NCBI GenBank assembly: GCA_913030785.1
Contig: CAJWER010000206.1
Span: 1-5,509 of the forward strand
Reading direction: 5' to 3'
Source: an uncultured Chloroflexota bacterium
GTDB taxonomy: Bacteria; Chloroflexota; Dehalococcoidia; Lucifugimonadales; CAJWER01
Length of the DNA: 5,509 nucleotides
The translations under genes and the position numbers were made by a program. This document shows, piece by piece, positions 1-5,179 of this stretch (position 1 is its first letter; each line of letters begins with the position of its first letter). A model generated the notes under the pieces. It was not told where the DNA came from. It made no database searches and worked only from the letters and a program-made list of their open reading frames with translations.

Positions 1-93
1 TACTAGCCACTCTCACATTTGCTACAAAACAGGGAATTTGTTGCACTGTCAAGCCTGCCTTTTCGACATAGGGTATCGATAGGCGCTACGGCG

Positions 94-102
94 TGCTAGG
101 AT
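94..102 (+). promoter_or_regulatory. Possible extended -10 promoter for the ABC permease
   Basis: TGC followed by TAGGAT (97-102) fits the extended -10 pattern TGnTATAAT with two mismatches in the hexamer. It would start transcription near 109 and give a leader of about 65 nt before the permease ATG at 175. No convincing -35 lies at the right distance (TATCGA at 74-79). The first 80 bases of the window are AT-richer than what follows, as expected of an intergenic region, and I see no gene in them. This is a weak call from hexamer matching only. Confidence 0.25.
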
Positions 103-174
103 GGCGCGGTCACCGCTACTGGACGGTGTCACCCACCGCGCGGCCAGACGACTCTCGTATGGGGGACCGACGAC

Positions 175-1182
175 ATGCTCGTCTTCATCGTCCGCCGCTC
201 GCTCCTCGCCGTCCTGACCGTCTGGGCCCTCTCTGTAATCTCCTTCGCCGTGATCCAACTCCCGCCGGGCGACTTCGTCGACACATACATCCAGGATATT
301 GTGGGCGGCAGTGGCACGAACACCGCCGGCTCCCCGGCTGTTGTTGAGGCCATCAGGGACACGCTTCGCGTGCAGTTCGGCCTGGACAAGCCAGTCTACG
401 TCCAGTACTCCAAGTGGCTATGGAGGCTCCTTCACGGCGATTTCGGCCAGTCGCTGGTGTCCCAAAAGCCTGTGTCCGAGATCATCGGCGAGCGGCTCTT
501 GATGACCGTGATCCTCGCGGGGACAACCGCGATGTTTGCATGGGGCCTCTCCATCCCAATCGGCATTTATTCCGCCGTGCGCCAGCACAGCATCGGGGAC
601 TATACCATTACCTTCGTGGGATTCTTGGGCCTGGCCGTCCCGGATTTCTTGCTAGCCCTGTGGCTGCTCTGGATCACGTTCGTGTACTTCCCGGACCTCG
701 GGGTTGGGGGGCTCTTCTCGCCGGAATATCTTGAGGCGCCCTGGAGCATAGCGCGGGTCAAGGACCTGCTGGCCCACCTGTGGATAGCAGCCTTCGTAGT
801 AGGCACCGCCGGCACTGCCACCCTGATACGTGTGATGCGCGCCAACCTGCTGGACGAGCTGCACAAGCCCTACGTGGTCACCGCCCGGGCAAAGGGGATG
901 GTCGAGTGGAAGCTAGTAGTGAAGTACCCGGTGCGGCTAGCCCTGAACCCACTGGTCAGCACCCTAGGATACCTGCTGCCGGTGCTGATGTCGGGGAGCG
1001 TAATCGTATCGGTGGTGCTGAGCCTGCCGACCGAAGGTCCGCTGCTGCTTTCGTCGCTGCTGACAGAGGACATGTTCGTGTCGGCGGCCATCGTGCTACT
1101 TTTGGGCACTCTGACGGTGATCGGAACGCTGCTGTCTGACATCTTGTTGGGGATTCTTGACCCGCGCATCAGGCTGGCGTAG
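175..1182 (+). CDS. ABC transporter permease, DppB/OppB (peptide/nickel) family
   Basis: This is one of the two inner-membrane subunits that usually form the channel of a dipeptide/oligopeptide-type importer (binding-protein-dependent permease family). The 335 aa length is normal for DppB. The N-terminal VRRSLLAVLTVWALSVISF (about 7-25) is the family's first TM helix; further hydrophobic segments lie near 108-134, 143-171, 200-220, 260-284 and 299-325. The cytoplasmic EAA-type loop is at about 225-260, with ARAKGM at 237-242, and the C-terminus DPRIRLA is the family hallmark. The ATG is chosen because GGGGGA at 161-166 sits 8 nt upstream and the first helix follows directly. The usual partners (DppC permease, ATPases, binding protein) do not follow; a broken TPR frame begins 10 bases after the stop. 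The substrate cannot be told from the permease alone. The family call is firm. Confidence 0.93.
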   Translation: MLVFIVRRSLLAVLTVWALSVISFAVIQLPPGDFVDTYIQDIVGGSGTNTAGSPAVVEAIRDTLRVQFGLDKPVYVQYSKWLWRLLHGDFGQSLVSQKPVSEIIGERLLMTVILAGTTAMFAWGLSIPIGIYSAVRQHSIGDYTITFVGFLGLAVPDFLLALWLLWITFVYFPDLGVGGLFSPEYLEAPWSIARVKDLLAHLWIAAFVVGTAGTATLIRVMRANLLDELHKPYVVTARAKGMVEWKLVVKYPVRLALNPLVSTLGYLLPVLMSGSVIVSVVLSLPTEGPLLLSSLLTEDMFVSAAIVLLLGTLTVIGTLLSDILLGILDPRIRLA

Positions 1183-1192
1183 CGTAGCCTAG

Positions 1193-1411
1193 ATCCTATA
1201 CAACCTGGAAGCTGCCGTCGCGCCTCGCTTAGCATACGCCAACCTTGGCCAGTACGATAGAGCGATAGAAGACTGGGACGAGGCCATCAGGCTCGACCCG
1301 CAGTACGCCAAGGCCTACTTCAACAGGGGAGTGATTTACGAAAGACTTGGTAAGTCAACAGAAGCAGAACGCAACTTCGCAAAGGCCAAGGAACTCGGAT
1401 ACGAACGCTAG
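1193..1411 (+). pseudogene. C-terminal fragment of a TPR-repeat protein, no start codon
   Basis: The frame is open from just after a TAG at 1190-1192 to a TAG at 1409-1411 (72 codons). It encodes two tetratricopeptide repeats: one around residues 7-40 (AYANLGQYDRAIEDWDEAI, then RLDPQYA) and one around 41-70 (AYFNRGVIYERLG, then AERNFAKAKELGY). The A/G/Y/A/P consensus positions are clear and the end looks like a natural TPR C-terminus. There is no ATG, GTG or TTG before the repeats. The first repeat is abnormal before AYANLG: PRL stands where the second repeat has NRG. The sequence therefore looks cut at about 1225-1232. TPRs are protein-interaction modules; this piece is probably not translated. 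It would be a real gene only if a frameshift or assembly error hid the start. The TPR identity is confident; the pseudogene status is inferred. Confidence 0.75.
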
Positions 1412-1474
1412 GCTATACTGCCCCCAGAGGCAGGGTCAGGCGGGTGATGGTGAACCCTAACGGCGAGGAGTCCC

Positions 1475-1534
1475 ATGGGGGTTAGGTACAACTGGGGGGG
1501 TAGGGAGATTAATCTCAAACTCATAATTACGTGA
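1475..1534 (+). CDS. Possible 19-codon leader ORF upstream of the channel gene
   Basis: ATG at 1475 is preceded by a strong Shine-Dalgarno, GAGGAG (1465-1470), with a short 4-nt spacer. The frame runs to TGA at 1532-1534 and encodes MGVRYNWGGREINLKLIIT, ending 19 nt before the channel ATG at 1554. I recognise no homologue. It may be a leader or upstream ORF that influences channel translation, a worn end of an older gene, or chance. The 1412-1474 stretch before it holds a small hairpin (CTGCC 1418-1422 with GGCAG 1429-1433) but no other gene signal. Confidence 0.25.
   Translation: MGVRYNWGGREINLKLIIT
1505..1527 (+). promoter_or_regulatory. 12-bp palindrome next to a -10-like hexamer before the channel gene
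   Basis: GAGATTAATCTC (1505-1516) is a perfect 12-bp palindrome, a shape typical of dimeric regulator sites. Six bases further on, CATAAT (1522-1527) matches the -10 consensus at five of six positions and would start transcription about 20 nt before the channel ATG. No good -35 is present at 1499-1504, so the promoter would be weak or activator-dependent. A site in this position would overlap RNA polymerase contacts. It also lies inside the possible leader ORF, so the two readings compete. Confidence 0.3.
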
Positions 1535-1553
1535 GCAAAATCAGGATAACTTC

Positions 1554-2276
1554 ATGAGCACTTTCAATAAGAAAGAACTACGCAACTCTCGAGAGTTATT
1601 ACTAGACAAGGTGGAGCGTATCACAGAGATACCTTTGATGATTCTCTCCTTGATAATGATTCCATTATTACTTGGACCAGTTCTTTGGGATATGTTGGAG
1701 AATGAAGAAAGATTTTTCTTCATAGGAGACATATTGATTTGGGCATTGTTTGCTGTAGATATGGTGGTCAAAACAGCTTTGTCTACTAATAGGGTCAATT
1801 ACTTGAAAGTTCATTGGTTGGAGCTTATTGTCGTCGCCCTACCATGGTTTCGCCCATTTCGACTAGTCAGGTTGATTGCATTCGCGGCGAAAAATTATAG
1901 AGGTACAACTAGAGCAGGCAAACCTGATTTTCTGCTTGTATACGCCGTAGGTCTCATAATGTTTGGTGCAACAATAGTTACGACTTTTGAACAAGGATAC
2001 GGCTCTTCCCTCGTGTCTTTTTCACAGTCTTTATGGTGGTCTCTCGTTACTATCACCACTATTGGTTACGCTTACGGCGATACATTACCCGTATCCACGG
2101 CAGGACGTGGGGTGGCTGTGATTTTGATGCTTGGAGGGTTGGGTATATTTGGGGCGATTACAGCAAATCTAGCAGCAGTCTTTTCAAATGCGGGGGACCC
2201 AAACACCAAGGCTATTGCTGAACTAACGCAACAGATAAGCGAGTTAAAGGCAGAAATATCGTCCAATAGGCAGTAA
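1554..2276 (+). CDS. Six-TM voltage-gated-type potassium channel with altered selectivity filter
   Basis: This is a 240-aa member of the bacterial voltage-gated ion channel (Kv/Kch-like) family of the cytoplasmic membrane. S1 lies at about 25-48, S2 at 53-75 and S3 at 83-98. S4 carries arginines every third residue (R100, R103, R106). S5 spans about 124-145, the pore helix about 155-168 (SFSQSLWWSLVTITT) and S6 about 184-211 (LGIFGAITANLAAVF). The soluble tail 216-240 has heptad-like AELTQQISELKAEI and may be a short coiled coil for tetramerisation. The filter reads T169-I-G-Y-A-Y-G-D176 where the family has TxGYGD, two residues longer, so K+ selectivity is uncertain. AGGA at 1543-1546 supports the ATG. 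The gene is about 40% GC in a sampled stretch and uses AT-rich codons, unlike its GC-rich neighbours, which suggests transfer. The fold is confident; the transported ion is not. Confidence 0.88.
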   Translation: MSTFNKKELRNSRELLLDKVERITEIPLMILSLIMIPLLLGPVLWDMLENEERFFFIGDILIWALFAVDMVVKTALSTNRVNYLKVHWLELIVVALPWFRPFRLVRLIAFAAKNYRGTTRAGKPDFLLVYAVGLIMFGATIVTTFEQGYGSSLVSFSQSLWWSLVTITTIGYAYGDTLPVSTAGRGVAVILMLGGLGIFGAITANLAAVFSNAGDPNTKAIAELTQQISELKAEISSNRQ

Positions 2277-2304
2277 ATACGTGGAACTAATTATGTTTTC
2301 ACAG

Positions 2305-2336
2305 GTGAGGATAGGGCAATTAACCCCCTACCTCAC
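2305..2336. terminator. Hairpin after the channel gene (terminator-like, no T tract)
   Basis: GTGAGG (2305-2310) pairs with CCTCAC (2331-2336) and TAGGG (2312-2316) with CCCTA (2326-2330). This gives 11 base pairs with a single bulged A at 2311 and a 9-nt AT-rich loop. It begins 28 nt after the channel stop, and its right arm contains the stop codon (2328-2330) of the minus-strand remnant. Neither strand has a U run after it, so intrinsic termination would be poor. It could instead protect a 3' end. Confidence 0.4.
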
Positions 2337-2498
2337 AACAGCCCCATGAGCCTTAGAGGCACGGGGAAGGATATCGTCGACCAACCACTCTATCGGTTCT
2401 TCGGGCTGGTCGAGCCACTCCCCGGGCTCAACGAAGTTCAGCATCCCCGCGGCCTCTGCTGGAGATGCGGTCGCTGGGAATTCATGATCATTTTGTGA
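2328..2498 (-). pseudogene. Remnant reading frame resembling the flank of an AAA (RepA-like) ATPase
   Basis: On the minus strand a 56-codon frame is open from just inside a TAG (2499-2501) to a TAG at 2328-2330. It contains NFVEPGEWLDQPEEPIEWL and then VDDILPRAS. The pattern 'EEPIEWLVDxILPRxS' resembles the segment just before the Walker A loop in RepA-like/AAA_25 ATPases of plasmids and phages. Here the likeness ends after PRAS, the remainder is KAHGAVVR, and no P-loop follows. There is no start codon at the beginning; the only ATG (2442-2444) is internal and would give a 38-aa product with a passable AGAGG upstream. Codon choice is GC-rich and protein-like. I read it as a truncated gene, perhaps from a mobile element. 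The family match is from memory and tentative; a genuine small protein is the alternative. Confidence 0.4.
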
Positions 2499-2515
2499 CT
2501 AAAACGGCCGTTACG

Positions 2516-2555
2516 ACTAATAAAGGCGTCCCGGGATATAACCCGTGGACGCCTT
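2516..2555 (-). terminator. Terminator hairpin downstream of tRNA-Trp
   Basis: AAGGCGTCC (2523-2531) pairs perfectly with GGACGCCTT (2547-2555). CGGG (2532-2535) and CCCG (2542-2545) extend the stem inward with one bulged base (2546) and a 6-nt loop. Read on the minus strand, the hairpin begins 19 nt after the tRNA CCA end and runs into TTTATTA, a short imperfect U tract. On the plus strand nothing U-rich follows, so it most likely ends the tRNA transcript. A 10-bp palindrome AACGGCCGTT (2503-2512) lies just beyond. Confidence 0.65.
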
Positions 2556-2573
2556 CGTTATGCGCTGGAAGTG

Positions 2574-2649
2574 TGGCAGGAGCGGCAGGACTCGAACCTG
2601 CGACCTGCGGTTTTGGAGACCGCTGCTCTTCCAGCTGAGCTACGCTCCT
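2574..2649 (-). tRNA. trnW: tRNA-Trp (anticodon CCA), 3' CCA encoded
   Basis: Read on the minus strand, all cloverleaf parts are present. The acceptor stem is AGGAGCG with CGCTCCT. The D arm GCTC-AGCTGGAA-GAGC has GG in the loop. The anticodon stem GCGGT/ACCGC carries the loop CTCCAAA (anticodon CCA, plus-strand 2614-2616). The variable loop has 5 nt, and the T arm is GCAGG-TTCGAGT-CCTGC. All stems are fully paired. The discriminator is G (2577) and the first pair is A-U, as is usual for bacterial tRNA-Trp. The 3' CCA is encoded (2574-2576). It reads UGG codons. It has its own promoter and terminator and appears to be a single-gene unit. Confidence 0.97.
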
Positions 2650-2668
2650 GCGCAATACGTCGCCTACG

Positions 2669-2698
2669 ATTCTAATATGGGTGCTTCGGACCGGTCAA
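2669..2698 (-). promoter_or_regulatory. Sigma-70-type promoter of tRNA-Trp
   Basis: On the minus strand TTGACC (plus 2693-2698) and TAGAAT (plus 2669-2674) each match the -35 and -10 consensus at five of six positions, with an 18-bp spacer. The predicted start near 2662 leaves a leader of about a dozen bases before the mature tRNA 5' end at 2649. It is the best housekeeping promoter visible in the window. Confidence 0.7.
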
Positions 2699-2808
2699 CC
2701 TCGACCTGCTTGTCCCTCTACTCTCATCTGGTGCGCTGTGGTAGATTTGCGGCAGCGGTGCCAAGGATCTGAAGGTCCAGGCTGGGCGTCGCAAGACCGG
2801 GAGGCATC

Positions 2809-3591
2809 ATGGATCTGGGACTGGACGGCAAGGCCGCGATCGTGACCGGCGGCAGTCGCGGCATCGGCAGGGCTACCGCCCTCGGATTGGCGGCTGAGGG
2901 GTGCGGCGTAGCCATCTGCGGACGCGGAAGCGACGACATCGACCGCGCCCTGGTGGACCTGCGCCAGGTCTCAAATCGCGCCTGGGGCCAGGTGGCGGAC
3001 GTGACCAGCTCTGCGGACGTCAATTCATTCGTAGACGGCGCAGTCCGTGAGCTTGGCGGCATTGACGCCCTGGTATGCAACGTCGGTGGGTTCAGTGGGG
3101 GCGAAACCCTCGACGCGACCGACGAAGACTGGATGGCCACCCTGGACATGAATCTGATGCACGCGGTGCGCACCATCCGAGCTACGGTGCCCCACATGAA
3201 GAGCCGTGATCACGCCAGCATCGTAATCGTGTCGTCCATATCTGGCTGGAAGCCCGGTCCGAGGGCCCAGTACGGTGCAGCCAAGGCCGCTGAGATATTC
3301 CTGGCATCGTCGCTTGCCTGGGACCTCGCCGCCGATCACATCCGCGTTAATACTATCTGTCCGGGTTCGATATACTTCGCGACGAGCGGCTGGGCCGACT
3401 ACGAGCGCGACGATCCAGAAGGTTACGCCAGGTTCCTGAAAAATGAGCTCCCCGAGGGACGCCTGGGGACCGATTTCGAGGTCGCCGAGGTAATCACGTT
3501 CCTTTGCTCTGAACGGTCCCGGTGGATCAACGGGGCGATGGTGCCAGTCGACGGAGGGCAGAGCCGCCCAAGTGGCCGCTGGTTCAACTAG
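2809..3591 (+). CDS. Short-chain dehydrogenase/reductase (SDR), NAD(P)-dependent
   Basis: This is a classical SDR of 260 aa, the normal length, with a Rossmann fold for NAD(P)(H) and oxidation/reduction of an unknown alcohol or ketone substrate in the cytoplasm. TGGSRGIG at 13-20 is the cofactor glycine motif. D64 (VADV) contacts adenine, and NVGG at 91-94 replaces the usual NAG(G). The catalytic set is N115 (DMNLM), Ser142/143 in VSSIS, Y155 and K159 (YGAAK). PG at 185-186 and the end VPVDGG (245-250) are typical. GGGAGG at 2799-2804 lies 4 nt before the ATG. A weak extended -10 (TG at 2739-2740, TAGATT 2742-2747) could be its promoter. It lies between the divergent tRNA-Trp and the next gene 107 nt away, and is probably its own unit. 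FabG-like activity cannot be told from other SDR specificities. The family is certain. Confidence 0.95.
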   Translation: MDLGLDGKAAIVTGGSRGIGRATALGLAAEGCGVAICGRGSDDIDRALVDLRQVSNRAWGQVADVTSSADVNSFVDGAVRELGGIDALVCNVGGFSGGETLDATDEDWMATLDMNLMHAVRTIRATVPHMKSRDHASIVIVSSISGWKPGPRAQYGAAKAAEIFLASSLAWDLAADHIRVNTICPGSIYFATSGWADYERDDPEGYARFLKNELPEGRLGTDFEVAEVITFLCSERSRWINGAMVPVDGGQSRPSGRWFN

Positions 3592-3650
3592 TGCTGCGCA
3601 CGCTGGGTTGGGCGGGGCTGGGTACTGCCTGATCGAAATCTCGCTGCTTG

Positions 3651-3669
3651 ACCCGGACCCGGGCCGGGT
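3651..3669. repeat. Short inverted repeat in the SDR-downstream gap
   Basis: ACCCGG (3651-3656) pairs with CCGGGT (3664-3669) around a 7-nt loop, 60 nt after the SDR stop. No T tract follows on either strand. It could slow polymerase between the SDR gene and the following operon, but such short GC-rich repeats also arise by chance in this base composition. Nothing else is seen in 3592-3686. Confidence 0.3.
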
Positions 3670-3698
3670 ATCCAAGAACATCTAACGGGAGTAAGTAC

Positions 3699-4184
3699 AT
3701 GTATAGAGTGGAATTTGGGGTTGTTCACGAAGGTTGCGTAGTGAACGAGTTGTCTAGGGCGGTGCCAACCGTACGGCTGGTGTGCCCGGGAGGCTTCATC
3801 ATCAGCGCCGAGTCCGCCGACGAGATTCTAGCGCTGTCGCACCCCACGGATGCTGAGGTCGACGCCGTGCTGGCGTTCCTCAACGCATCCCCGAGCATAG
3901 CGGAGTCGGAATTGCTGGAGCGGACCCCGGACCACGCCTATGTCCACCTCCTCTCTCAGACCGCGCCGGGCGCTGGCTACTGCTCCCAGGTCGTCGAGAA
4001 GAACCGATGCTTCCGCCTCGGCTACGAGATTCAGATGGACGGAGTCGAGCAGTGGCAAGTGGGGTGCGCGGAGCGATCCCAGGCCGAGGGCCTTCTACGG
4101 GACCTGCCGGCACTCGGCGAACTCAAGTACGGCCGCATCACGGAAGCGAGCTGGTCGGATCTGGTCGCCTTTTCCAGTACATAG
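3699..4184 (+). CDS. Bat-like (bacterio-opsin activator type) sensor-domain protein without HTH
   Basis: A 161-aa protein starting at ATG 3699, chosen because GGGAG (3687-3691) is 7 nt upstream; the in-frame ATG at 3648 would add 17 unlike residues and lacks a comparable site. The sequence opens MYRVEFGVVHEGC and continues with VCPGGF (28-33), LLERTPDHAYVHLL (72-85), GYCS (93-96), NRCFRLGYEI (102-111), VEQWQVGC (116-123) and a helical end. The layout resembles the N-terminal sensory region of Bat/HTH_10-type regulators, where a C-terminal helix-turn-helix normally follows. Here the protein stops instead. Cysteines 13, 29, 95, 104 and 123 plus H10 could bind metal or sense redox; this is speculation. 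It lies 15 nt before the formylglycine-generating enzyme gene, so co-transcription is likely. It is soluble, with no TM segment. The family assignment is from memory and moderate. Confidence 0.8.
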   Translation: MYRVEFGVVHEGCVVNELSRAVPTVRLVCPGGFIISAESADEILALSHPTDAEVDAVLAFLNASPSIAESELLERTPDHAYVHLLSQTAPGAGYCSQVVEKNRCFRLGYEIQMDGVEQWQVGCAERSQAEGLLRDLPALGELKYGRITEASWSDLVAFSST

Positions 4185-4199
4185 ACAGGGGTGGACGAC

Positions 4200-5153
4200 G
4201 TGCAAGATACATCACCGTGCTGCGCTCCCGACCGCCCAACCTCGCCAGCAGACGTTACTCCCAACCACTCTACCCTCGTGTCGAAGGGAACGGGTAGCAC
4301 CAAGGGCATGGTGGAACTCCCCGGCGGTGAGTTCCTGATGGGTACAATTGACGAGGTAGGGTTTCCGGCCGATGGCGAGGGGCCAATTCGACGCGTCAGC
4401 CTGAATCCCTTTTATATCGACGAAACGTCAGTTACCAACACACAGTTCACACGGTTCGTGAAGTCGACTCGATACCAGACCGAGGCAGAGCAGTTTGGCT
4501 GGTCGTTCGTGTTTCACCTGTTCCTGACGAAGCGCGCGAGGCGCGAGGCGACCCACGCGGTGACAGAGGTCCCGTGGTGGCTGCCGGTAAATGGAGCGAC
4601 CTGGCGGCACCCCGAGGGACCGGGGTCCGGGGTCAAGGACCGCATGGGCCACCCCGCCGTACACATCTCCTGGAACGACGCGATGAGCTATTCTGAATGG
4701 GCCGGGAAACGCCTGGCAACGGAGGCCGAGTGGGAGTTCTCCGCCCGTGGCGGCCTAGAGCAACTCAGATATGCCTGGGGAGACGAGCTGACACCGGGCG
4801 GCGAGCACCGCTGCAACATCTGGCAGGGCGACTTCCCCAACCGTGATACCGCCGAAGATGGCTATTCGGGCACTGCCCCAGCACGATCATACGAGCCCAA
4901 CAACTACGGGCTATATAACGTCGCCGGCAATGTCTGGGAATGGACCGCAGACTGGTTCAGCGCCGACCATCATGTCGATGGCCCGAGCGACAACCCGCAG
5001 GGCCCGGCGCAGGGCGATTCACGAACGACTCGCGGCGGATCATACCTCTGCCACGAATCGTACTGCAATCGCTACCGGGTCGCTGCGCGCAGTTCGAGCA
5101 CACCCGATAGCTCGACCGGCAATCTGGGGTTCCGCTGCGCCCTCGACGCCTGA
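4200..5153 (+). CDS. Formylglycine-generating enzyme (sulfatase-modifying factor, SUMF1/FGE family)
   Basis: It oxidises the cysteine of the CxPxR motif in type I sulfatases to formylglycine, which those enzymes need for catalysis, using O2 and copper. Hallmarks (counted from the GTG at 4200) are VELPGGEFLMGT (38-49), the FGWSFVF block (99-105), VPWWLPVNGATWRHPEGP (124-141), HISWNDA (155-161), GKRLATEAEWEFSARGG (169-185), GNVWEWTADW (243-252) and RGGSYLCHESYCNRYR (278-293). Copper-binding C284 and C289 sit in that last block, followed by NTPDSS-like STPDSS and GNLGFRC. An early CCAPDRP (7-13) is also seen in bacterial FGEs. GTG 4200 is preferred because AGGGG (4187-4191) lies 8 nt upstream; GTG 4191, three codons earlier, overlaps that site. 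It follows the Bat-like gene closely. The length (317 aa) is normal and no sulfatase is in the window. True FGE is much likelier than EgtB or another SUMF1 relative. Confidence 0.96.
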   Translation: MQDTSPCCAPDRPTSPADVTPNHSTLVSKGTGSTKGMVELPGGEFLMGTIDEVGFPADGEGPIRRVSLNPFYIDETSVTNTQFTRFVKSTRYQTEAEQFGWSFVFHLFLTKRARREATHAVTEVPWWLPVNGATWRHPEGPGSGVKDRMGHPAVHISWNDAMSYSEWAGKRLATEAEWEFSARGGLEQLRYAWGDELTPGGEHRCNIWQGDFPNRDTAEDGYSGTAPARSYEPNNYGLYNVAGNVWEWTADWFSADHHVDGPSDNPQGPAQGDSRTTRGGSYLCHESYCNRYRVAARSSSTPDSSTGNLGFRCALDA

Positions 5154-5158
5154 GGGCG
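5138..5158. terminator. GC-rich hairpin over the FGE stop codon
   Basis: CGCCCTC (5138-5144) pairs perfectly with GAGGGCG (5152-5158) around a 7-nt loop, spanning the enzyme's TGA (5151-5153). It lies in the short gap between two converging transcripts, where a shared stop signal would be expected. Neither side has a T tract, and the left arm is coding sequence, so the call is weak. Confidence 0.25.
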
Positions 5159-5179
5159 GCGGCTATGGTGAAATGAGGT

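Noticed and set aside
1..60. TTGACA on the minus strand (plus 47-52) as a possible divergent promoter
   Set aside because: No acceptable -10 hexamer lies 16-18 bp away (TTTTGT at best), and no gene to serve is visible.
1446..1484. 12-codon ORF starting at ATG 1446
   Set aside because: Very short, without a good Shine-Dalgarno, and overlapped by the better-supported 19-codon frame.
2381..2392. 12-mer CCAACCACTCTA occurs here and again at 4261-4272
   Set aside because: About one such 12-base match is expected by chance in 5.5 kb; the flanks do not match and neither site has a shared context.
2545..2772. A 75-codon plus-strand frame across the tRNA
   Set aside because: It reads through the tRNA-Trp gene and its terminator hairpin; it is the antisense of a structural RNA.
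2724..3197. A 157-codon minus-strand frame over the SDR start
   Set aside because: It is rich in Ser, Arg and Pro as expected from antisense of GC-rich coding sequence, and it overlaps the real SDR start and catalytic region.
3025..3681. A 218-codon open frame on the minus strand opposite the SDR gene
   Set aside because: It is a shadow of the GC-rich SDR gene, which has a complete set of SDR motifs; the antisense translation shows no recognisable domain.
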